Source: Planotetraspora thailandica (lineage in GTDB: Bacteria; Actinomycetota; Actinomycetes; Streptosporangiales; Streptosporangiaceae). From it: a stretch of 64,000 nt of DNA. The notes under the pieces are model-generated. The model was not told the origin of the DNA and made no database searches. It worked only from the letters and a program-made list of their open reading frames with translations. Both the position numbers and the translations under genes were made by a program. The first letter of the stretch is position 1. Every line of letters begins with the position of its first letter. Location of the stretch: the NCBI RefSeq assembly GCF_016863335.1, contig NZ_BOOR01000008.1, forward strand, positions 338,767 to 402,766, given 5' to 3'. Positions 35,407-43,369 of the stretch are shown here, piece by piece.

Positions 35407-36222
35407 CTACTCGCCGCGATAGACGGCCGGGCGTTTCTCCCGGAACGCCAGGGAGCCCTCCTTGGCGTCCTCGGAGCCGATGACCGGCCAGCCGATCGTG
35501 TCCGACACCGCGAGGGCCTCTTCCTCGGCCATGCCGAGGGTCTCGCGGTAGGTCCGCAGGATCGCCTGCACGGCGAGCGGGCCGCAGGCCGCGATCTCGT
35601 CGGCCGTCTCGCGGGCCGCTTCGAGCGCCTTGCCGTCCGGGACGATCCGGTTGACCAGGCCCATCGACAGCGCCTCCTGGGCGGTGATCGCCCGCCCGGT
35701 CAGCAGGATGTCCATCGCGAACGCGTACGGGATCTGACGCGGCAGCCGTACGGCGCTGCCGCCCATCGGGAACAGCGCCCGCCGCGCCTCGAAGAGGCCG
35801 AGGGTCGCCGACTCGGCCACGATCCGCAGGTCGGTGCCGACGAGCAGCTCCGTCCCCCCGGCCACCGCGTAGCCCTCCACCGCGCAGACGATCGGCTTGG
35901 ACGGCAGCGCGCCCGCCCCGCGGAGCAGGCCCTTCCAGTGGAAGTCGGGGATCTCCTGGGCACGCCGCACGACCCGCGGGTCCTGTGAGGGCGTGCCCAT
36001 CGCCTTGAGGTCGGCGCCGGCGCAGAACGTGCCTCCCGCGCCCGTCAGGACGCCGACCCGTACGTCCGGCTCGGCGGAGATGTACGCCCAGGCGTCGGCC
36101 AGCCCGACCAGCATGTCCATGGACAGGGCGTTCCTGGCCTCCGGCCGGTCCATCGTGACCACGACGACGTGGCCGTCGCGCTCGATCCGGCAGTGCGGGG
36201 TGCTCAGAGGCAGGAGCTCCAT
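35407..36222 (-). CDS. Enoyl-CoA hydratase/isomerase (crotonase family)
   Basis: A 271-residue crotonase that hydrates enoyl-CoA thioesters in beta-oxidation. Oxyanion-hole segments ARNALSMDM and GAGGTFCAGADLKAMG and the GGxxLL-type AGGTELLVGTDLRI are present. ATG 36222 is used because GGAGGG lies six bases before it. It is divergent from the acyl-CoA synthetase operon; the shared control region has a 7-bp inverted repeat. Confidence 0.92.
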   Translation of the reverse strand: MELLPLSTPHCRIERDGHVVVVTMDRPEARNALSMDMLVGLADAWAYISAEPDVRVGVLTGAGGTFCAGADLKAMGTPSQDPRVVRRAQEIPDFHWKGLLRGAGALPSKPIVCAVEGYAVAGGTELLVGTDLRIVAESATLGLFEARRALFPMGGSAVRLPRQIPYAFAMDILLTGRAITAQEALSMGLVNRIVPDGKALEAARETADEIAACGPLAVQAILRTYRETLGMAEEEALAVSDTIGWPVIGSEDAKEGSLAFREKRPAVYRGE

Positions 36223-36276
36223 GGACGCCCTCCAATTGGTCAAGCGATTGCTCGTCAGGGTCGGCCGGGTTAGTCT

Positions 36277-36308
36277 GCGAACACGAACTAGAACAGATTC
36301 TTGTTCGC
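36277..36308. promoter_or_regulatory. Inverted repeat between divergent lipid genes
   Basis: GCGAACA (36277-36283) and TGTTCGC (36302-36308) are exact reverse complements flanking TAGAAC (36289-36294). The site is midway between the crotonase and the acyl-CoA synthetase starts and is a plausible binding site for a fatty-acid or steroid-responsive TetR repressor. TAGAAC/GTTCTA also occurs before the tandem acyl-CoA dehydrogenase. Confidence 0.45.
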
Positions 36309-36405
36309 AATGCCCCAGTAATTCCAGGACTTGTCGGCAGAACGAGAACGTGCTTCACTGCGGCGGTCCGGGGGTGCGTGTACGGAATCGGACGAGGGAG
36401 TTCCG

Positions 36406-37944
36406 ATGGGCTCGCTGGGTTTTTGGAGGCTGGCGCAGGCGGATCCCGGCTGGATCGCGGCGGTGGATCCGGACGGCACCGAACACACGGCGGGGGAGCT
36501 GCTGTCGCGGGCCAACCGGCTCGTGCACGGTCTGCGCGAACTCGGCCTGAAGCCCGGCGACGGCATCTGCGGGCTGATGCCCAACGGCGCCGACGGGCTC
36601 ACGCTCTATCTGGCCGCCCTGCAGGCGGGGTGGTACTACACCCCGGTCAACTGGCACCTGACCGGCCCCGAGATCGCCTACATCGTCGCCGACAGCGAGG
36701 CGAAGGCGTTCTTCGTGCACGAGCGCTACGCCGTCGAAGGGGCCAGAGGCGCCGAGGCCGTCGAGTCGCGGTTCTCCTTCGGGGCGATCGACGGGTTCCG
36801 CCCGGTCGCCGACCTCACCGAGGGCCGTTCCGACGCCCTCCCCGAGGGCCGTACGGCCGGCGCGACCATGCACTACACCTCGGGCACGACCGGCAGGCCC
36901 AAGGGGGTGCGGCGGCCGTTGACCGGGCTCGACCCGGACGACGCGGCCGAGCTCATGACGTCGCTGCTGAGGTTGTTCGGCATCACGCCCGGCCGGCCCA
37001 ACGCCCACCTGGTGACCTCGCCCAACTACCACACCGCCGTCACGCAGTTCGGCGGCACGGCCCTGCACATGGGCCACACGCTCGTCTACATGGACAGGTG
37101 GGACGCGGAGGAGACGCTCCAGCTCTGTGAGAGACACGGCGTGACCAACTCGCACATGGTGCCGACGCAGTTCAAGCGGCTGCTCGCGCTGCCGGACGAC
37201 GTCAGGTCGCGATACGACCTGTCCTCGCTGCGGTGGATGATCCACGCCGCCGCGCCCTGCCCGGTCCCGGTCAAATGGGCGATGTTCGACTGGTGGGGCG
37301 ACTGCATCTACGAGTACTACGCGGCCACCGAGGGCGGCGGCACCATCGCCACCCCGGAGGGCTGGAAGAAGCACCCCGGCACGGTCGGCACCGCCTGGCC
37401 GATGAGCGAGCTGCTCATCGTCGACGATGACAACGAACCCGTCCCCGCGGGCACCCCCGGCACGGTCTACATGAAGATGGGCGCCATCCAGTTCGAGTAC
37501 AAGGGCGACCCGGCCAAGACCGCCGCGAGCAGACTCCGGGACTATTTCACGGTCGGCGACATCGGCTACCTCAACGACGAGGGCTACCTGTTCCTCTGCG
37601 ACCGCAAGGCCGACATGATCATCTCGGGCGGCACGAACATCTACCCGGCCGAGATCGAAAACGAGCTGATGGTGCATCCCAAGGTCGCCGACGCCGCCGT
37701 CTTCGGCATCCCCGACGACGACTGGGGCGAGCAGATCAAGGCCGTCGTCGAACCCATGCCCGGGTCGCCGCCCGGCCCCGAGCTCGCCGCGGAGATCCTC
37801 GCGTCGCTCGAGGGGCGGCTGGCGCGGATGAAATGGCCCAAGTCGATCGACTTCATCGAGGTCATGCCGCGTGAGCCCAACGGCAAGCTCCTCAAGCGCA
37901 AGCTCCGTGACCCCTACTGGGAGGGCCGTGACCGTGCCATCTGA
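36406..37944 (+). CDS. Acyl-CoA synthetase (AMP-forming)
   Basis: A 512-residue ANL-superfamily ligase that activates a carboxylic acid as its CoA thioester. P-loop MHYTSGTTGRPKGVRR, the YYAATEGGG adenine motif, the hinge-region LCDRKADMIISGGTNIYPAEIE and the C-terminal catalytic lysine in PREPNGKLLKR are intact. ATG 36406 follows GAGGGAG. First gene of a plus-strand operon with the OB-fold and thiolase-like genes, whose substrates it presumably feeds. Confidence 0.94.
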   Translation: MGSLGFWRLAQADPGWIAAVDPDGTEHTAGELLSRANRLVHGLRELGLKPGDGICGLMPNGADGLTLYLAALQAGWYYTPVNWHLTGPEIAYIVADSEAKAFFVHERYAVEGARGAEAVESRFSFGAIDGFRPVADLTEGRSDALPEGRTAGATMHYTSGTTGRPKGVRRPLTGLDPDDAAELMTSLLRLFGITPGRPNAHLVTSPNYHTAVTQFGGTALHMGHTLVYMDRWDAEETLQLCERHGVTNSHMVPTQFKRLLALPDDVRSRYDLSSLRWMIHAAAPCPVPVKWAMFDWWGDCIYEYYAATEGGGTIATPEGWKKHPGTVGTAWPMSELLIVDDDNEPVPAGTPGTVYMKMGAIQFEYKGDPAKTAASRLRDYFTVGDIGYLNDEGYLFLCDRKADMIISGGTNIYPAEIENELMVHPKVADAAVFGIPDDDWGEQIKAVVEPMPGSPPGPELAAEILASLEGRLARMKWPKSIDFIEVMPREPNGKLLKRKLRDPYWEGRDRAI

Positions 37945-38845
37945 GCCCCTGGTCGCCGAGCACGCGCTCGAGTTCCCCGGTGGATACACGCGGACGACGG
38001 GACCGGTGATCGGGCGCTTCCTCACCGAGCTGCGCGAGGGCCGCATCGTCGGGGTGCGCACGGCCGAGGGGCGCGTGCTCGTGCCGCCGCTGGAGTACGA
38101 CCCGGACACGGGCGAGCCGGTGACCGGCGAGTTCGTCGAGGTCGGCCCCGCGGGCACCGTGACCGGCTGGGCGTGGGTGGCCTCCCCCCGCAAGGACCAT
38201 CCGCTGGACCGGCCGTTCGCCTGGGCGCTCATCAAGCTCGACGGCGCGGACACGGCCCTGGTGCACGCGGTCGCCGCCGACTCGGTGAAGGCGATGCGGC
38301 CCGGCATGCGGGTCCGGCCACGTTTCCGGGGCGAGCGCGTCGGCCACATCACCGACATTGCGTGCTTCGTGCCTGAGGTCACCACCATGCGGGCGCCGAT
38401 CCGCACCGAATATCGCGTCCAGCCTGGCCGCTCGCTCAGCCGGTTCCTCGAGGGCATCCGCGACGGCGTCTTCCTCGGCGGGCGTTGCACACGCTGCGAC
38501 AAGGTCTACGTGCCGTTCCGCACCTCGTGCCCCTCCTGCGGTTCGGCCATCTCCGAGGAGGTCGAGGTGCCCGACACCGGCACAGTGACCACCTTCGCGA
38601 TCAACAACCTGCCCGACCCCCGCGCGCCCGAGGTGCCGTTCGTGTCGGCCTACATCCTGCTCGACGGCACGGACGTCCCCATGATCGCGCTCGTGGGCGG
38701 CGTGCCCGCCCACGAGGTACGGCAGGGCATGCGTGTGAAGGCCGTCTGGGTATCTCCCGAGGAGCGCACGTTGTCGATGGCCAACGTCCGATGGTTCGCC
38801 CCCACGGGCGAGCCGGACGCGGAGCTGGGAGGGCCTCATGCGTGA
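37934..38845 (+). CDS. Double OB-fold (DUF35) protein with zinc ribbon
   Basis: A 303-residue protein with two DUF35-type OB-folds: the first at about 50-145 without a zinc ribbon, the second preceded by a four-cysteine ribbon (CTRCDKVYVPFRTSCPSC). DUF35 proteins partner thiolase-like enzymes, for example in the Ltp2-ChsH2 steroid side-chain aldolase, and supply part of the CoA-substrate channel. GTG 37934 is preferred because GGGAGGG is eight bases upstream, but GTG 37928 is possible. It overlaps the ligase stop and the next thiolase-like start. Confidence 0.88.
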   Translation: MPSEPLVAEHALEFPGGYTRTTGPVIGRFLTELREGRIVGVRTAEGRVLVPPLEYDPDTGEPVTGEFVEVGPAGTVTGWAWVASPRKDHPLDRPFAWALIKLDGADTALVHAVAADSVKAMRPGMRVRPRFRGERVGHITDIACFVPEVTTMRAPIRTEYRVQPGRSLSRFLEGIRDGVFLGGRCTRCDKVYVPFRTSCPSCGSAISEEVEVPDTGTVTTFAINNLPDPRAPEVPFVSAYILLDGTDVPMIALVGGVPAHEVRQGMRVKAVWVSPEERTLSMANVRWFAPTGEPDAELGGPHA

Positions 38846-39866
38846 GGTGGCGGTCGTCGCGTTCGCTCAGACCGTGCACACCGGCCACGACGAGGGGCTG
38901 GCCGAGTTCGAGCTGGTGCACCCCCTGGTGCAGGAGATCAAGGAGAGGTCGGGACTGCCGAGCTTCGGGTTCACCTGCTCGGGCAGCTGCGACTACCTGG
39001 CGGGGGCGCCGTTCTCGTTCGTCTCCGCGCTGGACTCCCTCGGCGCCTGGCCGCCCATCTCCGAGAGCCACGTCGAGATGGACGCGGCCTGGGCGTTGTA
39101 CGAGGCCTGGGTGCGGCTTCAGCACGGCGACGTCGACTCCGCGCTGGTCTACGGCTTCGGCAAGTCGTCCCTGGGCGACCTGCGGGAGATCATGACCCTG
39201 CAGCTCGACCCGTACTACCTGGCGCCGCTCGGCCTCGACCAGGTGTCGTTCGCCGCCCTCCAGGCCGGCGCGTACGGCGCGGACCGAGGCGAGCTCGACG
39301 CGATCGTCCGGCGGAGCAGGGCCGACGGCAGAGGCAACCCCTTCGCCCTGGACCTGCCCGACCCCTCGGGCGAGGAGTTCGAGGTGGCGCCGCTGCGGCC
39401 GTACGACGTGGCGCCGATCACCGACGGCGCCGCTGCGGTGGTGCTGGCGGCGGGCGACCTCGCGCGCGAGCTGGCCGAGCGGCCCGCCTGGATCACGGGC
39501 ATCGCCCACCGGATCGAGCCCCACTATCTGGGCATGCGCGACCTCACGCGCTCGCCGTCCGCCGAGGCCGCCGCACGGGCGGCGGGGGTGGGGAAGGGCC
39601 CAGTAGACGTGGCCGAACTGCACGCGCAGTTCAGCCATGAGGAGCTCATCCTGCGGGAGGCGCTGGAGCTGCCCGCGGGCACGGTGGTGAACCCCTCGGG
39701 CGGGCCGTTGGCGGCCAACCCCGTCATGGCGACCGGGCTGATCCGCATCGGTGAGGCGGCGGCCTGGATCCTCGACGGAAGCGCGAGCCGTACCGTCGCC
39801 CACGCCTCCTCCGGCCCCTGCCTCCAGCACAACCTCGTCACCGTCCTCCAAGCCGATTGGGTGTGA
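38838..39866 (+). CDS. Thiolase-like protein (lipid-transfer/SCP-x type) without nucleophilic Cys
   Basis: A 342-residue thiolase-fold protein. The position where thiolases have CxSG reads SHVEMDAAWALYEAW, so the acyl-accepting cysteine is missing, as in Ltp-type aldolases. C-terminal NPSGGPLAANPVMATGLIRIGEAA and SSGPCLQHN retain the thiolase CoA-site pattern. It overlaps the DUF35 gene by eight bases, which supports an enzyme complex of this protein with the OB-fold partner acting on an acyl-CoA, possibly as a retro-aldolase. Its stop is 52 bases before repeat array 1. Confidence 0.88.
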   Translation: MREVAVVAFAQTVHTGHDEGLAEFELVHPLVQEIKERSGLPSFGFTCSGSCDYLAGAPFSFVSALDSLGAWPPISESHVEMDAAWALYEAWVRLQHGDVDSALVYGFGKSSLGDLREIMTLQLDPYYLAPLGLDQVSFAALQAGAYGADRGELDAIVRRSRADGRGNPFALDLPDPSGEEFEVAPLRPYDVAPITDGAAAVVLAAGDLARELAERPAWITGIAHRIEPHYLGMRDLTRSPSAEAAARAAGVGKGPVDVAELHAQFSHEELILREALELPAGTVVNPSGGPLAANPVMATGLIRIGEAAAWILDGSASRTVAHASSGPCLQHNLVTVLQADWV

Positions 39867-39917
39867 TGACCTCTGGGCCCCCCAGACCTCCCCCCTGGGC
39901 CCCCAACCCCCACTGGG

Positions 39918-40035
39918 CGTGATCATGCAGAAGTTCGCGATCATGCCCCGCGACCTGCGGAGACGCCGGTCGTGATCATGCAGAAGTTCGACGATGTCCG
40001 CGCTGAACTGGGAAAACGCAAATCGTGATCATGCA
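39918..40035 (+). repeat. Repeat array 1: three 53-bp units, plus orientation
   Basis: The core CGTGATCATGCAGAAGTTCG is perfect at 39918-39937 and 39971-39990; the third copy (40024-40035) keeps only CGTGATCATGCA and then runs into TAGAGG, the ribosome binding site of the next gene. Spacing is exactly 53 bp. The 33-base intervals share a block like GACCTGCGNAAACGC just before the next core. Two 18-codon frames (VIMQKFAIMPRDLRRRRS, VIMQKFDDVRAELGKRKS) end in TGA overlapping the following GTG. The array occupies the gap between two co-directional thiolase-like genes. Confidence 0.95.
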
Positions 40036-40049
40036 ATAGAGGTGTTGCC

Positions 40050-41198
40050 GTGGCTCACCGTTGTGCCGTCATCGGCGTCGGCCAGACGCGATATCAGACC
40101 AAGCGGGCCGACGTGTCCATCGCCGGCCTGGTCAGGGAGGCCGCCCTGCGCGCGCTGGAGGACGCGGAACTGACGTTCAAGGACATCGACGCCGTGGTGA
40201 TCGGCAAGGCGCCCGACCTGTTCGAGGGCGTCATGATGCCCGAGGCGTACCTCGCGGACGCGCTGGGTGCGGCGGGCAAGCCGATGACGCGCGTGCACAC
40301 GGCGGGCTCGGTCGGCGGGTCGACGGCGCTCGTCGGGGCCTCGCTCATCCAGGGAGGCGTGCACGAACGCGTGCTCGTGGTCGCCTTCGAGAAGCAGTCG
40401 GAGTCGAACGCGACCTGGGCGCTTTCCACGCATCTGCCGTTCAACGCCTCGCTGGTCGTCGGGGCCGGCGGATACTTCGCGCCGCACATCCGCGAGTACA
40501 TGCGCAGGTCGGCCGCGCCCGACCACATCGGGATCCTCGTCGCGGTCAAGGACCGGCAGAACGCGCTGAAGAACCCCTACGCCCACCTGAGGATCCCCGG
40601 CATCGACCGCCGGATGGTCGAGGCGACCCCGATGTTGTGGGAGCCGATCCGCTACCTGGAGACCTGCCCGTCGTCGGACGGCGCCTGCGCGATTGTGCTG
40701 GCCGCGGAGCACAAGGTGACCGGGACGCCCGCATGGGTGCACGGCGCCGCGATGCGGTCCGAGCCGATGTCCCGGGCGGATCGCGACACGGTGAGCCCCC
40801 AGGCGGGCAAGGACTGCGCGGCCGACGTCTACCGCCAGGCGGGCGTCACCGACCCGCGCCGCGAGATCGACGTGGCCGAGGTGTACGTGCCCTTCTCCTG
40901 GTATGAGCCGATGTGGCTGGAGAATCTCGGTTTCGCCGCCGAGGGCGAGGGCTGGAAGCTCACGGAGGCCGGCAGCACCGCGCTCGACGGCGACATCCCG
41001 TGGAACGCCTCGGGCGGCGTGCTGTCGTCCAACCCCATCGGGGCCTCCGGGCTGATCCGCTTCGCGGAGGCGGCGTTGCAGGTCAGAGGCATGGCCGGCG
41101 AACACCAGGTCGACGGAGCCCGCAGGGCCCTCGGCCACGCCTACGGCGGAGGGGCGCAGTTCTTCGCCATGTGGATCGTCGGAGCGAGCAAACCCTGA
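40050..41198 (+). CDS. Thiolase-like protein (SCP-x type), second copy
   Basis: A 382-residue thiolase-fold protein, paired with the shorter one upstream. The nucleophile region reads VHTAGSVGGSTALVGASLI with no cysteine at the usual place, so simple thiolytic cleavage is unlikely; NASGGVLSSNPIGASGLIRFAEAALQVRG and AYGGGAQFFAMWIVG keep the C-terminal family motifs. GTG 40050 has AGAGGTG upstream, which overlaps the end of repeat array 1. Together with the OB-fold protein it may form a heteromeric aldolase or condensing complex. Confidence 0.9.
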   Translation: MAHRCAVIGVGQTRYQTKRADVSIAGLVREAALRALEDAELTFKDIDAVVIGKAPDLFEGVMMPEAYLADALGAAGKPMTRVHTAGSVGGSTALVGASLIQGGVHERVLVVAFEKQSESNATWALSTHLPFNASLVVGAGGYFAPHIREYMRRSAAPDHIGILVAVKDRQNALKNPYAHLRIPGIDRRMVEATPMLWEPIRYLETCPSSDGACAIVLAAEHKVTGTPAWVHGAAMRSEPMSRADRDTVSPQAGKDCAADVYRQAGVTDPRREIDVAEVYVPFSWYEPMWLENLGFAAEGEGWKLTEAGSTALDGDIPWNASGGVLSSNPIGASGLIRFAEAALQVRGMAGEHQVDGARRALGHAYGGGAQFFAMWIVGASKP

Positions 41199-41230
41199 CA
41201 GACCCGGCCCCGAATGGGAGGTCCTCGTAT

Positions 41231-42865
41231 ATGGAGTTCAACCACGCCGACCTGTTCGAAGGCTTCGCGGACACGATCGGGGACCGGGTCGCCGTCGTCT
41301 GCGGCGACGAACGCATGACCTACGCCGAACTCGACGCCCAGGCCAACCGGCTCGCGCACCACCTCGCCGCCAATGGAGTACGGCCAGGCCGCCATGTGGG
41401 GATTCAGCTCTACAACGGCCTGGAGTACATCACCGCGCTCCTGGCCGCGCTGAAGATCCGGGCCGTACCCATCAATGTGAACTACCGCTACGTCGAGGCC
41501 GAACTCGTCTATCTCTACCGCGACTCCGACATCGTGGCGCTGGTGTTCGACGTCGAGTTCGACGCCAGGGTCGCCGCCGCCCGCCGCGAGGCTCCCGCGC
41601 TGCGCCACCTCATCGCCGTCGGCGGCGACTCCGCCGTCCCGGAGGCCGTGCCGTACGGCCAGGCATTGGACGGGCAACCGGCGACGCGGGGATTCGAGCC
41701 GCGGACGGGGGAGGACGTCTACATCATCTATACCGGCGGGACGACCGGCATGCCCAAGGGTGTGATGTGGCGGGTCGAGGACCTCTTCATCGCGTTCGGC
41801 GGCGGCAACCCGTACGGCGCGCCGCTGGCGACGCCCGAGGCGGTCATCGAGCAGGCTCGCGCGGCCTCCCCGATCGTCATGATGGCGGCGCCCCCGCTCA
41901 TGCACGGCGCGGCCCAGATGGGCACGTTTCTGTGCTGGTGCATGGGCTCGACCATGGTCTACGTGCGCAGATTCGACCCGGTCGCGGTGTTGCGGGCGAT
42001 CGAGCGCGAGCGGGTCGTCAGCGTCAACATCACGGGTGACGCGATGGCCCGGCCGCTGGCCGAGGAGATCGCCACAGGGTCGTACGACCTGTCGTCGCTG
42101 GTCGTCGTCAGCTCGACGGGGGCGATCCTGAGCGGCTCGGTGCGGGCGCGGCTGCAGGAGTTGCTCCCCAATTCGATGATCACGGACAGCTTCGGGTCGA
42201 CGGAGTCCGGATTCACGGCATCGGGAGTCGCCGGCTCGTCGCCGGAGGCCGGTCTCAAATACCAGCCCAACGCCCATGCGGGCATCGCCGTACTCGACGA
42301 CAAGCTCAGGCCGGTCGAACCGGGCTCAGAGATCATGGGGATGGTCGCCAGGAGCGGGCACATCGCGTTCGGGTACTACAACGACCCGGACAAGACCGCG
42401 CGCACGTTCGTGACGGACGGGGACGGCACCAAATGGTTGCTGACGGGCGATCTGGCCATGGTGGAGGAGGACGGAACGATCCGGATGTTCGGCCGGGGCT
42501 CGCAATGCATCAACACCGGCGGGGAGAAGGTCTTCCCCGAAGAGGTCGAAGCCGTGCTCAAGGGCCATCCGTCGGTCTTCGACGCCGTCGTCACCGGGAT
42601 CCCCGATGAGCGGTGGGGCTCCCGGGTCGCGGCCGTCGTCCAGCCGTACGAGGGAACCGCGCCGACGTGGGAGGAACTGGACGCCCACTGCCGGGCACGG
42701 TTGTCGGGATACAAGGTGCCGCGGGCGTACGCGTTCGTGGACGAGGTCATGCGTTCCCCGGCGGGCAAAGCCGATTACCGATGGGCCAAGGAGGTGGCCC
42801 AGTCCGCGACCCCGCAGTCCGCGACCCCCAGTCCGCGTGATCATGCAGAAGTTCGGGATCAGTAG
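41231..42865 (+). CDS. Acyl-CoA synthetase (AMP-forming), C-terminus supplied by repeat unit
   Basis: A 544-residue ANL ligase: P-loop IIYTGGTTGMPKGVMW, DSFGSTESG, and LFGRGSQCINTGGEKVFPEEVE hinge; the C-terminal catalytic lysine is in SPAGKADYRWAKE. After that the sequence turns into three near-identical 15-base repeats (SATPQSATPSP) and then reads through the first core of array 2, giving RDHAEVRDQ and a TAG stop at 42863-42865. The last 25 residues are therefore repeat-derived and probably dispensable. ATG 41231 is 32 bases after the thiolase-like stop. Confidence 0.92.
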   Translation: MEFNHADLFEGFADTIGDRVAVVCGDERMTYAELDAQANRLAHHLAANGVRPGRHVGIQLYNGLEYITALLAALKIRAVPINVNYRYVEAELVYLYRDSDIVALVFDVEFDARVAAARREAPALRHLIAVGGDSAVPEAVPYGQALDGQPATRGFEPRTGEDVYIIYTGGTTGMPKGVMWRVEDLFIAFGGGNPYGAPLATPEAVIEQARAASPIVMMAAPPLMHGAAQMGTFLCWCMGSTMVYVRRFDPVAVLRAIERERVVSVNITGDAMARPLAEEIATGSYDLSSLVVVSSTGAILSGSVRARLQELLPNSMITDSFGSTESGFTASGVAGSSPEAGLKYQPNAHAGIAVLDDKLRPVEPGSEIMGMVARSGHIAFGYYNDPDKTARTFVTDGDGTKWLLTGDLAMVEEDGTIRMFGRGSQCINTGGEKVFPEEVEAVLKGHPSVFDAVVTGIPDERWGSRVAAVVQPYEGTAPTWEELDAHCRARLSGYKVPRAYAFVDEVMRSPAGKADYRWAKEVAQSATPQSATPSPRDHAEVRDQ

Positions 42866-43059
42866 CGCTGACCTGCACCGACTTTGGCCGTGATCATGCA
42901 GAAGTTCGAGCAGTGGTCGGCTGACGTGGGAAGACCCTGGGCGTGATCATGCAGCAGTTCGACGGTGGGCGGTGTGACGTGCGCAAACGCAATTCGTGAT
43001 CATGCAGAAAGGGGTGGTGTGCCCCTATGGCCAGTGCCGACGCGCTTGCTGATCATGCA
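42836..43059 (+). repeat. Repeat array 2, left half: five units, plus orientation
   Basis: Cores start at 42836, 42889, 42942, 42995 and 43048, each exactly 53 bp apart. The first two are perfect, the third has one mismatch (GCAGCAG), the fourth keeps 15-16 bases and the last only TGATCATGCA. Eighteen-codon frames in successive units include VIMQKFGISSADLHRLWP, VIMQKFEQWSADVGRPWA and VIMQQFDGGRCDVRKRNS, each ending in TGA that overlaps the next GTG. The run begins inside the end of the acyl-CoA synthetase gene and is oriented with it. Confidence 0.95.
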
Positions 43060-43072
43060 ATGCCATCTCGGG

Positions 43073-43095
43073 GTGCTTTTTCGCGATAAAAGCGC
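43073..43095. repeat. Central hairpin on the symmetry axis of array 2
   Basis: GTGCTTTT (43073-43080) can pair with AAAAGCGC (43088-43095) around the loop TCGCGAT. It lies at the midpoint (about 43084) between plus- and minus-oriented repeat runs. Just outside, TGATCATGCAAT (43050-43061) and ATTGCATGATCA (43106-43117) are exact reverse complements, so the whole centre can fold into a cruciform or a terminator-like stem. Confidence 0.65.
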
Positions 43096-43099
43096 ATAA

Positions 43100-43277
43100 T
43101 CGCCGATTGCATGATCACGAAGTTTGTATTGCCAGTTCGGAAGGCATCCCATCGAACTTCTGCATGATCACGGTTGGCGTTCACGCTGGTTGTGCCGCCT
43201 GTCCGCGAACTTCTGCATGATCACGCCCAGGGTTTGCCCACGTCCGCCGCCTGCTCGCGAAGTTCTGCATGATCACC
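43100..43277 (-). repeat. Repeat array 2, right half: four units, minus orientation
   Basis: Reverse-complement cores start at 43100 (only the TGCATGATCACG part, 43108-43119), 43153, 43206 (both perfect) and 43258 (two mismatches); spacings 53, 53 and 52 bp. On the minus strand the frames VIMQKFADRRHNQRERQP and VIMQKFDGMPSELAIQTS have 18 codons and end in TGA overlapping the next GTG. The run is oriented with the LysE gene that ends at 43370 on the same strand. Confidence 0.95.
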
Positions 43278-43310
43278 GCCAGGGGGTTGCCCCATGGCGT
43301 CGCACACCCC

Positions 43311-43341
43311 AAATCGCGGCACGCTTGATAAATCGCGGCAC
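43311..43341. repeat. 12-bp direct repeat
   Basis: AAATCGCGGCAC occurs at 43311-43322 and 43330-43341 with a 19-bp period, in the gap between array 2 and the end of the LysE gene. No gene is seen in this gap. Confidence 0.6.
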
Positions 43342-43369
43342 CCTCGATTCGCTTCCCGGGGGTGGTGTG

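Noticed and set aside
42836..43277. CRISPR array reading of the 53-bp repeats
   Set aside because: The 20-bp core with 33-base intervals looks CRISPR-like at first, but intervals share a conserved second block, orientation reverses within an array, and no cas gene is present.
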